A stretch of DNA of 34,572 nucleotides from an uncultured Clostridia bacterium (GTDB taxonomy: Bacteria; Bacillota; Clostridia; TANB77; CAG-508): NCBI GenBank assembly GCA_947628085.1, contig CANQYM010000015.1:1-34572 (forward strand). Direction: 5' to 3'. The translations under genes were made by a program, and so were the position numbers. Below the pieces are notes generated by a model. The model was not told the DNA's origin. It worked only from the letters and a program-made list of their open reading frames with translations, and searched no databases. Positions 6,876 to 16,113 of this stretch are shown in pieces (position 1 is the first letter of the stretch; every line of letters begins with the position of its first letter).

Positions 6876-8276
6876 ATGAAGAAAACAAACATAGATGAAA
6901 TTAATAGAAATATTTATGATATTAAAAATAAAGATAGTTATGATTTTAAATCTCAAAAAGGTTTAAACAAAGAAATAATAGAAGATATTTCTAAGCAAAA
7001 AGGTGATCCAGATTGGATGAAAGAATTTAGATTAAAAGCTTTAGAAATATACAATAAATTAGAACTTCCAACTTGGGGACCAGATATATCAGAATTAAAT
7101 ATGGACGACATCTCAACATATGTTAAACCAAAATCAAAGTTAAATAGTTCATGGGAAGATGTTCCAGATGATATTAAAAAAACATTTGATAATCTAGGAA
7201 TTCCAGAAGCAGAGAAAAAATCACTTGCTGGTGTTGGAGCTCAATACGATTCAGAAGTTGTTTATCACAGCATGAAAGAAGACTTAATTAAGCAAGGCGT
7301 AATTTATACAGATATGGAAACAGCTGTTAGAGAATATCCAGAAATTGTAAAAAAATATTTTATGAAATGTGTGCCAGTATATGATCACAAGTTTGTTGCA
7401 CTTCATGGAGCAGTTTGGTCTGGAGGATCTTTTGTATATGTTCCAAAAGGAGTAAAAGTAGATATACCACTTCAATCATATTTTAGATTAAATTCGCCAG
7501 AATCTGGTCAATTTGAGCATACTTTAATTATAGTTGATGAAGGTGCATCACTTCATTTCATAGAAGGATGTTCAGCACCAAAATATAATAAAGTAAATCT
7601 TCATGCAGGATGTGTTGAACTTTATGTTAAAGAGAATGCATATTTAAGATATTCAACAATAGAAAATTGGTCTAAAAATATGTTAAATTTAAACACAAAA
7701 AAAGCAATAGTAGAAAAAGGCGGACAAATAGACTGGGTAACAGGTTCTTTTGGTTCAAAAATATCTATGCTATATCCAATGAGCATTTTAAACGGAGAAG
7801 GAGCAAAAACAGAATTTACTGGAATATCTTTCGCGGGAAAAGGTCAAAACTTAGATAATGGATTTAAAGTTGTTCATAATGCACCAAATACATCAAGTGT
7901 TGTTAATGCAAAATCAATTTCAAAAAATGGTGGAAAATGTACTTATAGGTCTTTAGTTAGAATAAATGAAGAGGCTAAAAATTCAAAATCTTCTGTTTCT
8001 TGTGAATCATTAATGCTTGATGATATTTCAATATCAGATACAATTCCAACAAATGATATAAGAAATGATGATGTAGAATTTTCACATGAAGCAAAAATTG
8101 GTAAAATAAGTGATAAAACAATTTTTTATTTGATGAGCAGAGGAATGTCTGAAGAAGATGCAAAAGCAATGATAGTAAGAGGCTTTGCTTATCCAATATC
8201 AAAAGAATTACCAGTAGAATATGCAGTTGAAATGAATAATTTAATAAACTTAGAACTAGAAGGGGCAATTGGATAA
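6876..8276 (+). CDS. sufB: Fe-S cluster assembly scaffold protein SufB
   Basis: Core scaffold subunit on which clusters are built with SufC and SufD. The 466-residue sequence has the SufB hallmarks: a YDSEVVYHSMKEDL segment, the GGSFVYVPKGVKV beta-helix entry, EHTLIIVDEGASLHFIEGCSAP and the ending KIGKISDKTIFYLMSRGMSEEDA. The beta-helix makes up most of the middle. Length matches the usual 465-470. The SD GAAAGGA lies 13 bases before the ATG, a slightly long spacing. Confidence 0.97.
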   Translation: MKKTNIDEINRNIYDIKNKDSYDFKSQKGLNKEIIEDISKQKGDPDWMKEFRLKALEIYNKLELPTWGPDISELNMDDISTYVKPKSKLNSSWEDVPDDIKKTFDNLGIPEAEKKSLAGVGAQYDSEVVYHSMKEDLIKQGVIYTDMETAVREYPEIVKKYFMKCVPVYDHKFVALHGAVWSGGSFVYVPKGVKVDIPLQSYFRLNSPESGQFEHTLIIVDEGASLHFIEGCSAPKYNKVNLHAGCVELYVKENAYLRYSTIENWSKNMLNLNTKKAIVEKGGQIDWVTGSFGSKISMLYPMSILNGEGAKTEFTGISFAGKGQNLDNGFKVVHNAPNTSSVVNAKSISKNGGKCTYRSLVRINEEAKNSKSSVSCESLMLDDISISDTIPTNDIRNDDVEFSHEAKIGKISDKTIFYLMSRGMSEEDAKAMIVRGFAYPISKELPVEYAVEMNNLINLELEGAIG

Positions 8277-8336
8277 AATTATATAGGAAAGCAAAAAACT
8301 TTTAAATTAAGCAAATTTATAAAAAGGGGCAATATT

Positions 8337-9395
8337 ATGGAAATGCTAAAATTAAATGAAACGCCAGTTAGAACTTCAAGAAATTTCAACATTAATAATA
8401 TTAAATTAGAAAATGTTGATTTGCCAAATGAAGTTCAAGAATTTTCAAATTTAATAATAAAAAATGAAAATAAAGATATAAAAATAGATTTTGAAAAAAA
8501 TGAAATATCTTTAAAATATGGCGTTGGAGACATACTTTTAGAAAATTCAAAAAAATTATCAAATAAAAATTTAAAAATAACAATAGATTCTAAACAAAAA
8601 AGAGAAGTTTTTTTAGATTTTTCTTTGGATGAAAAAAATAATAATTTAATAGAAAATATTGAAATTATTGCAAATGAAAATTCTAAAGCAACTATTTATT
8701 TAAAATATGAAAGTAAGGTAAAATCTTTTCATAACGGAATTTTAAAAATACTTGCAAAGGAAAGCTCAGAATTAAATATTGTTATTGTTAATTTAGTAAG
8801 TTTAGATACAAATAATTTTATCAGTATAGATAGTGAAGTTTTAGATAATGCAAAACTAAATTATACAATTGTAGATTTTGGGGGAAAGGCAAGCGTAACT
8901 AATCTATATTCTAATATAACTGGAAAAGAAGCAGAAAACAATATAAATACAATTTATTTAGGAAAAGAAAATCAGTTAATAGATATAAATTATATTGGTG
9001 AATTAAAAGGAGAAAAATCTAATATAAATATTGAAGTTCAAGGTGCTTTAAAAGATAATGCAAAAAAACATTTTAAAGGAACAATAGATTTCAAAAGAGG
9101 CTGTAAAAAAGCAAAAGGAAATGAAAATGAATTTTGCACACTTTTATCAGATACAGCGAAATCTTTAGCTCTTCCAATGCTTTTATGTTCAGAAGAAGAT
9201 GTTGAAGGAAATCATAGTAGTGCAGCAGGAAAAATTGGACAAAAAGAACTATTCTACATTATGAGTAGAGGCTTTAATCATAAAGAAGCCATGAAATTAA
9301 TAGTACGAGCTAATTTCAATAATATAATAGAAACTATAGAAAATATTGAAGTAAAAAATAGAATTGCTTATGAAATAGATAATAGATTAGATTAA
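8337..9395 (+). CDS. sufD: Fe-S cluster assembly protein SufD
   Basis: Paralogue of SufB that completes the SufBC2D scaffold. The 352-residue sequence is poorly conserved at the N-terminus but has the beta-helix middle and the diagnostic C-terminus: LLCSEEDVEGNHSSAAGKIG with the conserved histidine, then ELFYIMSRGFNHKEAMKLIVRA. It is shorter than the E. coli protein (423), as in other Clostridia-type operons. It sits between sufB (60 bases away) and sufS (12 bases away), in the order C-B-D-S-U. Confidence 0.93.
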   Translation: MEMLKLNETPVRTSRNFNINNIKLENVDLPNEVQEFSNLIIKNENKDIKIDFEKNEISLKYGVGDILLENSKKLSNKNLKITIDSKQKREVFLDFSLDEKNNNLIENIEIIANENSKATIYLKYESKVKSFHNGILKILAKESSELNIVIVNLVSLDTNNFISIDSEVLDNAKLNYTIVDFGGKASVTNLYSNITGKEAENNINTIYLGKENQLIDINYIGELKGEKSNINIEVQGALKDNAKKHFKGTIDFKRGCKKAKGNENEFCTLLSDTAKSLALPMLLCSEEDVEGNHSSAAGKIGQKELFYIMSRGFNHKEAMKLIVRANFNNIIETIENIEVKNRIAYEIDNRLD

Positions 9396-9407
9396 GAGAG
9401 GGATAAT

Positions 9408-10616
9408 ATGAATATAAAAAAAGATTTTCCAATTTTAGAAAAAGGTATAACTTACTTAGATAGTGGAGCAACAACTCAAAAACCTATTCAAGTAATTAAT
9501 GCAGTAGATGAATATTATAAAACTATGAATGCAAATCCACATAGAGGAGCATATTCTTTAAGCATTGAAGCAACAGAAATTTATGAAAATACAAGAACTA
9601 AAATTGCTAAATTTATAAATGCTAAATCAAGAGAAGAAATTATTTTTTCTAAAAATGCAACAGAAAGCTTAAATTTAATTGCTTATTCTTATGGTATGGA
9701 AAATTTAAAAAAAGATGATGAAATAGTTATATCTATTATGGAACATCATTCAAATTTAGTTCCTTGGCAAAAAGTCTCAAAAGTAACTTCTTCAAAATTA
9801 AACTATATGTATATAAATAGTGAATTTGAAATTCCTGATGAAGAAATTGAAAATAAAATTAGTGATAAAACTAAAATAGTAGGAATTACTCATGTTTCTA
9901 ATGTTTTAGGAACTATAAACAATATCGAAAAAATAATAAAATATGCACATAAAAAAGGTGCAATAGTTATTGTAGATGCCTCACAAAGCATTCCACATAT
10001 GAGAATTGATGTTCAAAAATTAGATGCGGATTTCCTTGTTTTTTCAGGACATAAAATGCTTGCTCCACTTGGAATTGGAGTTCTATATGGAAAGAAAGAA
10101 TTATTAAACAAAATGACTCCATTTTTAATGGGTGGAGATATGATAGAATATGTTCACGAACAAGAAACAACATTTGCTCCGCTTCCAAACAAATTTGAAG
10201 CAGGAACTCAAAATGTTGGTGGAGTTGTAGGCTTAGGTTCTGCAATAGATTATATTGAAAATTTAGGATATGACAAAATAAGAGAAATAGAACAAGAAAT
10301 AGTAAACTATGCAGAAGAAAAATTAAGAAAATTAGATTATTTAGATTTATATTTAACACCAAATAAAGAAAATCATTCAGGAGTAATTTCTTTTAATATA
10401 AAAGGAGTTCATCCACATGATGTTGCAAGTATTTTGGATTCTAATGGGGTATGTGTGCGTTCAGGAAATCACTGTGCACAACCACTTATGAGATATTTAG
10501 GAATAGACTCAACTTGTAGAGCAAGTTTCTATATCTATAATACTAAAGAAGATGTAGATAAGCTAGTTAGTAGCTTAGATAAAGCCTATAATATGTTTAA
10601 AAAGTATATAAAATAG
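9408..10616 (+). CDS. sufS: Cysteine desulfurase SufS
   Basis: PLP enzyme (group II, NifS/CsdA fold) that removes sulfur from cysteine as a persulfide and passes it to SufU. The opening FPILEKGITYLDSGATTQKP is characteristic. The PLP-binding lysine is K216 in SGHKMLAPLGIG, and the catalytic cysteine is C356 in RSGNHCAQPLM, followed by the usual SCRAS-like TCRASFYIYN. Length is 402, typical. It starts 12 bases after sufD and is followed after 24 bases by sufU, its partner. Confidence 0.97.
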   Translation: MNIKKDFPILEKGITYLDSGATTQKPIQVINAVDEYYKTMNANPHRGAYSLSIEATEIYENTRTKIAKFINAKSREEIIFSKNATESLNLIAYSYGMENLKKDDEIVISIMEHHSNLVPWQKVSKVTSSKLNYMYINSEFEIPDEEIENKISDKTKIVGITHVSNVLGTINNIEKIIKYAHKKGAIVIVDASQSIPHMRIDVQKLDADFLVFSGHKMLAPLGIGVLYGKKELLNKMTPFLMGGDMIEYVHEQETTFAPLPNKFEAGTQNVGGVVGLGSAIDYIENLGYDKIREIEQEIVNYAEEKLRKLDYLDLYLTPNKENHSGVISFNIKGVHPHDVASILDSNGVCVRSGNHCAQPLMRYLGIDSTCRASFYIYNTKEDVDKLVSSLDKAYNMFKKYIK

Positions 10617-10640
10617 TAATTAAAAAAGAAAGGTAAATTA

Positions 10641-11108
10641 ATGGAAGATTTAACAGATGTTTATAATGAACTTATTATGGAACATAGTATGAATTCATAT
10701 AATAAGAAAAAACTAGATAATCCAGATTTTGAAGAAATAGGACATAATCCTAATTGTGGTGATGAAATTACTTTAGAAATAAAGTTAAATGGAAACATAA
10801 TAGAAGACATGGCTTTTTCAGGACACGGATGCGCTATTTCACAAGCATCAACATCAGTTATGATAGATACTTTAAAAGGAAAAACAGTTGAAGAAGCAAA
10901 AGAAATAATAAAAACATTTATAGGAATGATAAAAAGAGAAATAAATAGTGAAGAAGAACTTGAGAAATTAGAAGATGCTATTGCTTTTAAAAATGTATCA
11001 AATATGCCTGCAAGAGTAAAATGTGCTTTACTTGCTTGGCACACAATGGAAGATATTATTTCTAAAAATGAAACTTCTGGAAAAGGAAATATAAATTGTT
11101 GTAATTAA
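10641..11108 (+). CDS. sufU: SufU-type zinc-dependent sulfurtransferase
   Basis: IscU-fold protein that accepts persulfide sulfur from SufS in Gram-positive SUF systems. The conserved residues are visible: C39 and D41 in NPNCGDEI, C64 in GHGCAISQAS, and C128 in ARVKCALLAW, which together give the zinc site and sulfur acceptor. The insertion that separates SufU from IscU is present between C64 and C128. Length is 155. The tail ends in two extra cysteines (NCCN) that are not part of the usual site. Confidence 0.95.
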   Translation: MEDLTDVYNELIMEHSMNSYNKKKLDNPDFEEIGHNPNCGDEITLEIKLNGNIIEDMAFSGHGCAISQASTSVMIDTLKGKTVEEAKEIIKTFIGMIKREINSEEELEKLEDAIAFKNVSNMPARVKCALLAWHTMEDIISKNETSGKGNINCCN

Positions 11109-11180
11109 TATAACTTTAAGAAATAAAAATTAATTTATATTATATAATAAAGAAAAAAATGTTTTATAGGAGAAGTAAAA

Positions 11181-12236
11181 TTGGAAAATAGAAGAGTTTT
11201 GCTTGGAATGAGTGGAGGTGTGGATAGCTCTGTTTCTGCACTTCTGCTAAAAAACCAAAGATATGAAGTTATAGGAACTACTATGGAACTCTTTGCAGGG
11301 AGTAGTTGCTGTAACCAAAATACATATTTAGATGCTAAAAACATTTGCAAACAAATTGGAATTCCTCATTTTACATATAATTTTAAAGATGAATTTAAAG
11401 AATATGTTATAAATGATTTTATTAATTGCTATTCAAATTGTAAAACTCCAAACCCATGTATAGAATGTAATAAATATATGAAATTTGGACTTATGTATGA
11501 AAAAGCAAAAGAAATGGAATGTAATTATATTGCAACAGGTCATTATGCTAAAACAGAATATAGCGAAAAATATAAAAGATGGGTTTTAAAAAAATCTAAT
11601 GCAGGAAAAAAAGATCAAAGTTATGTTTTATGGAATTTGCCAAAAGAATTATTATCACACATAATTTTTCCATTATCAGATTTTGAAAGTAAAGAAAAAA
11701 TAAGAGAAATTGCACGAGAAAATAATTTAAAAGTGGCAAATAAACCAGATAGTGAAGATATTTGTTTTGTGCCAGATGGAAATTATAAAAAGTTCTTAGA
11801 AAATAATTCAAATATAAAACCAAAAGAAGGAAACATTGTAAATTCTTCTGGAAAAGTATTAGGAAAACATACTGGACTATATAATTACACAATAGGCCAA
11901 AGAAGAGGACTTGGAATTTCAAATCCGGTACCACTTTTCGTTTTAGGATTTAATAAGGAAAAAAATGAAGTAATAGTAGGAGAAGAAAAAGAACTTTATA
12001 AAAAAGAGATTTTAGTTTCTAATATAAATTTACTTTTAGTAGATAGCATAAAGGATTGGATGGATGTTGAAGTTAAAACTAGATATTCTTCAAAAATTTC
12101 CAAAGCTAAAATTATAGAAAATGAGAATAATATAAAGGTAGTTTTTGATGAACCACAAAGAGCTATAACACCAGGTCAATCTGCTGTATTTTATGTAGAT
12201 GACATTGTTCTAGGTGGCGGAAAAATAATAGGTTAA
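11181..12236 (+). CDS. mnmA: tRNA-specific 2-thiouridylase MnmA
   Basis: Makes 2-thiouridine at position 34 of tRNAs for Lys, Glu and Gln, using ATP and a persulfide sulfur. Features seen are the PP-loop GMSGGVDSSVS (residues 9-19), catalytic C96 in NPCIECNKYMKFG, and the second catalytic C195 in SEDICFVPDG. The GQRRGLGIS segment and the C-terminal beta-barrel follow. The start is TTG 11181 with SD TAGGAGA. It follows sufU by 72 bases without a visible terminator, so it is likely cotranscribed and fed with sulfur by SufS (inference). The length of 351 is typical. Confidence 0.96.
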   Translation: MENRRVLLGMSGGVDSSVSALLLKNQRYEVIGTTMELFAGSSCCNQNTYLDAKNICKQIGIPHFTYNFKDEFKEYVINDFINCYSNCKTPNPCIECNKYMKFGLMYEKAKEMECNYIATGHYAKTEYSEKYKRWVLKKSNAGKKDQSYVLWNLPKELLSHIIFPLSDFESKEKIREIARENNLKVANKPDSEDICFVPDGNYKKFLENNSNIKPKEGNIVNSSGKVLGKHTGLYNYTIGQRRGLGISNPVPLFVLGFNKEKNEVIVGEEKELYKKEILVSNINLLLVDSIKDWMDVEVKTRYSSKISKAKIIENENNIKVVFDEPQRAITPGQSAVFYVDDIVLGGGKIIG

Positions 12237-12259
12237 ATTTATATTATTAGGAGTTTTAT

Positions 12260-13120
12260 ATGAAAGTAAAAGAAAAACCAGAAAAAAAAGAAGTTAAATT
12301 AGAAGAAAACAAAGTAAATGTTGAAAAAATAAAACCTAAATTTGAAATTTCAATGTGGAGAGTAGCTGCATATTTTATTGTATATAGCTTTGTAGGTTAT
12401 GTTATTGAAACAATTTTTGCTTTGTTTAATTATGGTGTATTAGAAAGTAGAAAAAGCTTTTTATATGGCCCTTTCTGTAGTATTTATGGAGTAGGAGCAG
12501 TTATTATAATTTTAGCATTAAGATATAAATTCTTTAAAAATAATCATACTTTATTTTTAGGTGGATTTATAGTAGGGTCGGTTGTTGAATATATAATTAG
12601 CTTTTTAGGTGAAGCAGTACTAAATGTTAAATGGTGGGATTACTCAGACAGATTTTTAAATATAAATGGTAGAATATGCTTACTTTACTCATTGTTTTGG
12701 GGACTACTTGGAATATATCTACTTAGAGTAATTAATCCAAGAGTTGATAGATTAATTGATTGGATAAAATCAAAAATAAATATAAATATAGCACGTTTAG
12801 CAACAGCTCTATTAATTGTATTTTTATTTGTTGATTGCTTATTTTCTACATTTGCAATAGATATGTTCCTACTAAGAGTTAGTGTAGAAAAAAATCTTCC
12901 TGTAAAGAAAAAGGCAGTTGCAGAAGAAACTTATAGAGGAGTTTATGGAAATAAGAAAGTTTCAGACTTTATTTATAAGTATATTGGAAATGAAAAAATG
13001 CTTATGACATATCCAAATTTAACTATAACATTAGAAGACGGTTCAATTGTTAAAATAAAAGATTATTATCCAGATGTTAGAAATTGCTATTATAGATTTG
13101 ATACGTCAAATAATTTATAA
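12260..13120 (+). CDS. CmpB-type putative ABC transporter permease family membrane protein
   Basis: The 286-residue sequence matches the PF06541-type family by its pattern: FIVYSFVGYVIETIFA, then ESRKSFLYGPFCSIYGVGAV, GGFIVGSVVEYIISFLGE and KWWDYSDRFLNINGRICLLYSLFWG. About five membrane segments follow a 30-residue charged cytoplasmic N-terminus. Despite the family name, no transport substrate is established and no ATPase gene lies beside it. It begins 23 bases after mnmA with SD TAGGAG, so it is probably in the same transcript. Confidence 0.82.
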   Translation: MKVKEKPEKKEVKLEENKVNVEKIKPKFEISMWRVAAYFIVYSFVGYVIETIFALFNYGVLESRKSFLYGPFCSIYGVGAVIIILALRYKFFKNNHTLFLGGFIVGSVVEYIISFLGEAVLNVKWWDYSDRFLNINGRICLLYSLFWGLLGIYLLRVINPRVDRLIDWIKSKININIARLATALLIVFLFVDCLFSTFAIDMFLLRVSVEKNLPVKKKAVAEETYRGVYGNKKVSDFIYKYIGNEKMLMTYPNLTITLEDGSIVKIKDYYPDVRNCYYRFDTSNNL

Positions 13121-13190
13121 TGAGCAAAATATATGATTTTTTAAAAGGCAATACTTTAAAAAACTAAATATTTTATATGAGGAGTAAAAT

Positions 13191-15875
13191 ATGAAAAAGG
13201 AAAAATATGATGTTCAAGGAATGACATGCAGTAGTTGCCAAGCACATGTTGAAAAAGCAGTAGGAAAACTTGATGGAGTAAAAAATGTTAATGTAAATTT
13301 ACTTTCAAATAATATGGTTGTTGAATATGATGAAAATATTGTTAATTCTTCAAAAATAATAAATTCTGTTGTAGATGCAGGATATGGAGCTACTTTAGTT
13401 TCTAAAGAAAAAAAATCTTCAAATACAAAATCAGAAATTACAGATAAAAATAAAGCAAATTTAAAATCTATGAAAAATAGATTAATAATTTCAATTTGTT
13501 TTTTAATTCCGCTTATGTATATAGCAATGCATCATATGTTATATGAATGGTTTAAAATTCCAATACCAAATATTATAAAAAATATATTTGATGGTACATC
13601 AAATGCCCTTACATTTGCATTTACACAATTTTTATTACTACTTCCAATTATGTATGTAAATAGAAACTATTTTTTAGTAGGATTTAAAAGATTATTTAAA
13701 AGAAGTCCAAATATGGATTCATTAATAGCTTTAGGAAGTTCTGCTGCAACAATATATGGAATTTTTGCAATTTATATGATTAGCTTTGGATTAGGTCATA
13801 ATAATCTTAACATAGTCCAAAGATATAGCATGGATATATACTTTGAATCAGCTGGAACAATACTTACATTAATTACAGTAGGAAAATATTTAGAAACAAA
13901 ATCTAAAGGAAAAACAAGTGATGCTATAAGCAAATTAATAAACCTGGCTCCAAAAACAGCAATAGTTTTAAGAGAAGGAAAAGAATATGAAGTTTCTTTA
14001 GAAGAAATTTTACAAGGAGACATAATAATAATAAAACCAGGAGATAGCATACCAGTAGATGGAACTGTTATAGAAGGAAATTCTTCAGTTGATCAATCTA
14101 GTATTACAGGAGAAAGTATTCCAGTAGAGAAAAATATTGGAGATACACTAGTTTCAGGAACAATAAATAAAAACGGATTTCTAAAAATGAAAGCAACAAA
14201 AGTAGGAGAAAACACTACTCTTTCACAAATTATAAAATTAGTAGAAGAGGCTAGTAACTCAAAAGCTCCTATATCAAAAATAGCAGATAAAGTAAGTGCA
14301 ATTTTTGTTCCAACCGTAATAGGAATAGCAATTTTAACAGCAATTATATGGACTATATTAGGTCAAAGTTTTGAATTTGTTTTAACAACTGCAATAGCTG
14401 TTTTAGTAATTTCTTGTCCATGTGCATTAGGATTAGCAACACCAGTTGCAATTATGGTAGGAACAGGAAAAGGTGCTGAAAATGGAATTTTAATAAAATC
14501 TGCAGAAAGCTTAGAATTACTACATTCAATAGATACAGTAGTTTTAGATAAAACTGGAACAATAACTACAGGAAAGCCAAAAGTAGTTGATATTATAACG
14601 AGTCAAAATTTTGTTGGTAATACAGAAAATTTAAAAAATGATAGAGTAAAAATAATTGAAAACACAACTTATAATGAAAAAGTAGAAAATGAATTATTAA
14701 AAATTGCAGGAAGTCTAGAAAAAAATTCTGAGCATCCTTTAGCAGAAGCAATATTAGAAAAAACTAAAGAAAGAAATATAGAGCTCTTAGAAGTTACAGA
14801 CTTCTTTGCAGTGTCTGGTAGAGGTGTAAAAGGAAAAATTGATGGTAAGCAGTATTTTGGCGGAAACTTAAACTTTATGAACGAAAACCATATTAATACA
14901 GATGATGTTAGAGAAAAAAGCGATATGCTTGCTAAAAATGGAAAAACACTTCTTTACTTCGCAAAAGAAAACAATCTAATAGGTTTAATTGCAGTTTCAG
15001 ACATGATTAAGAAAACAAGTAAAAAAGCAATTGAAATTTTAAAAGATAAAAACCTTGAAGTAGTAATGCTTACAGGAGATAATAAATTAGCTTCTAGTGC
15101 AATAGGAAAAGAAATAGGAATAGACAATGTCATTTCAGAAGTTATGCCACAAGATAAAGAAAAAGAAGTAGAAAAATTACAAAAACAAGGAAAGAAAGTT
15201 GCATTTGTTGGAGATGGAATAAATGACAGTCCAGCATTAGTAAAAGCAGAAATAGGATTAGCAATTGGCTCTGGAACAGATATAGCAATAGAATCAGCAG
15301 ATGTAGTTTTAATGAAAGACAACTTATTAGATGTTTGCACAGCAATAGATTTAAGCAGGTCAGTTATAAACAATATAAAAATGAATTTGTTTTGGGCATT
15401 TTTCTATAATACAATAGGAATACCAATTGCAGCAGGAGTATTTTATTTAAGTTTTGGATTAAAACTTAATCCTATGATAGGTGCAGCTGCAATGAGCCTT
15501 AGCTCAGTATGTGTAGTTACAAATGCATTAAGATTAAGAAAGTTTAAAAGCAAATATAAAGAATTTGAAAATAATGAAATTGTTCAAAAAGAGCAAGTAG
15601 ATGAGAAAGCTCACAATAATCAAAATATAAATAAAAAAGAAAATTTAGAGGAGGAAAAAAGCATGGAAACAACAATTTATGTAGAAGGAATGCAATGTAA
15701 TCATTGCAAAATGACTGTGGAAAAAGCATTAAGTTCAATAGAAGGAGTTTCAAAAGCAGAAGTAAATCTAGAAGAAAAAAAGGCAGTAATAGTATCTGAT
15801 AGAGAAATTGATGGTAGTAAAATAAAAGAAGTTATTGATGAAGCAGGATTTACTGTTAAAGATATACAAAAATAA
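13191..15875 (+). CDS. copA: Copper-translocating P-type ATPase (CopA) with a C-terminal CopZ-like domain
   Basis: P1B-type ATPase exporting copper(I). The order is: N-terminal HMA domain with MTCSSC (C13, C16), membrane helices, TGES actuator loop, CPC at 409-411 in the transport helix, phosphorylation site D453 in DKTGT, SEHPLAEA nucleotide-binding motif, GDGINDSPAL, then two last helices. A linker rich in Glu, Asn and Lys leads to a second HMA domain (residues 825-894, MQCNHC with C836 and C839). That placement is unusual, because metal-binding domains are normally N-terminal. The last domain begins at an internal ATG with its own SD (see 15649-15875). SD GAGGAG precedes ATG 13191. Silver transport is an alternative to copper. 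Confidence 0.95.
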   Translation: MKKEKYDVQGMTCSSCQAHVEKAVGKLDGVKNVNVNLLSNNMVVEYDENIVNSSKIINSVVDAGYGATLVSKEKKSSNTKSEITDKNKANLKSMKNRLIISICFLIPLMYIAMHHMLYEWFKIPIPNIIKNIFDGTSNALTFAFTQFLLLLPIMYVNRNYFLVGFKRLFKRSPNMDSLIALGSSAATIYGIFAIYMISFGLGHNNLNIVQRYSMDIYFESAGTILTLITVGKYLETKSKGKTSDAISKLINLAPKTAIVLREGKEYEVSLEEILQGDIIIIKPGDSIPVDGTVIEGNSSVDQSSITGESIPVEKNIGDTLVSGTINKNGFLKMKATKVGENTTLSQIIKLVEEASNSKAPISKIADKVSAIFVPTVIGIAILTAIIWTILGQSFEFVLTTAIAVLVISCPCALGLATPVAIMVGTGKGAENGILIKSAESLELLHSIDTVVLDKTGTITTGKPKVVDIITSQNFVGNTENLKNDRVKIIENTTYNEKVENELLKIAGSLEKNSEHPLAEAILEKTKERNIELLEVTDFFAVSGRGVKGKIDGKQYFGGNLNFMNENHINTDDVREKSDMLAKNGKTLLYFAKENNLIGLIAVSDMIKKTSKKAIEILKDKNLEVVMLTGDNKLASSAIGKEIGIDNVISEVMPQDKEKEVEKLQKQGKKVAFVGDGINDSPALVKAEIGLAIGSGTDIAIESADVVLMKDNLLDVCTAIDLSRSVINNIKMNLFWAFFYNTIGIPIAAGVFYLSFGLKLNPMIGAAAMSLSSVCVVTNALRLRKFKSKYKEFENNEIVQKEQVDEKAHNNQNINKKENLEEEKSMETTIYVEGMQCNHCKMTVEKALSSIEGVSKAEVNLEEKKAVIVSDREIDGSKIKEVIDEAGFTVKDIQK
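15649..15665 (+). promoter_or_regulatory. Internal Shine-Dalgarno and start codon inside copA
   Basis: AGGAGG (15649-15654), an 8-base spacer and ATG (15663-15665), all in the copA reading frame. It is as strong as any gene-start SD in the window and stands exactly at the boundary of the last HMA domain. Confidence 0.65.
15663..15875 (+). CDS. Candidate free copper chaperone CopZ made from an internal start in copA
   Basis: Translation from ATG 15663 would give a 70-residue protein, METTIYVEGMQCNHCKMTVE and onward, with the size and fold of CopZ (a single HMA domain with CxxC). It would hand copper to the N-terminal domain of CopA. Whether it is made separately, only as the fused tail of CopA, or both, cannot be decided from sequence. 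The perfect SD argues for separate initiation. The fusion may have arisen when the stop codon between adjacent copA and copZ genes was lost (inference). Confidence 0.5.
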   Translation: METTIYVEGMQCNHCKMTVEKALSSIEGVSKAEVNLEEKKAVIVSDREIDGSKIKEVIDEAGFTVKDIQK

Positions 15876-15894
15876 GTGGTTTTAAGTTTTAGTA

Positions 15895-15930
15895 TTTTTT
15901 ATAAAGTTTTTTATAAAGTTTTTTATAAAA
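15895..15930 (+). repeat. Three tandem 12-bp units after copA
   Basis: TTTTTTATAAAG occurs at 15895-15906 and 15907-15918, and TTTTTTATAAAA at 15919-15930. This is a short slippage-type array inside the left flank of repeat copy 2. Confidence 0.85.
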
Positions 15931-15954
15931 TTTCTTATATAATTTTTTAAAATA

Positions 15955-16113
15955 TTTCTTATAGTATTTATATATAACTTTATACGTGACTTGGTGTCGC
16001 AATCTTCTTTTTTAAAATAAGAAAAAGGAAGATTGCTCCAATCGCCCTTCGCTTGCGCTTCGGTTGGTCGCTTACGCGTCACTAGTAAAGTTATATATAA
16101 ATACTATAAGAAA
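15955..16113. repeat. Palindromic intergenic repeat, copy 2
   Basis: Perfect 28-base arms (15955-15982 and 16086-16113) surround a core from GTGAC (15986) to GTCAC (16082). The core shares the CGCTTACGC-type direct repeats and the GCAATCTTC/GAAGATTGC hairpin with copies 1 and 3. The right arm is partly duplicated just outside (the ACTATAAGAAA motif recurs near 16137-16147). Confidence 0.9.

Noticed and set aside
15882..16082. A minus-strand reading frame across repeat copy 2 (starting MTRKRPTEAQ)
   Set aside because: It is simply the repeat core and its AT-rich flank read as protein; it has no SD, and the same frame is not kept in the other copies.
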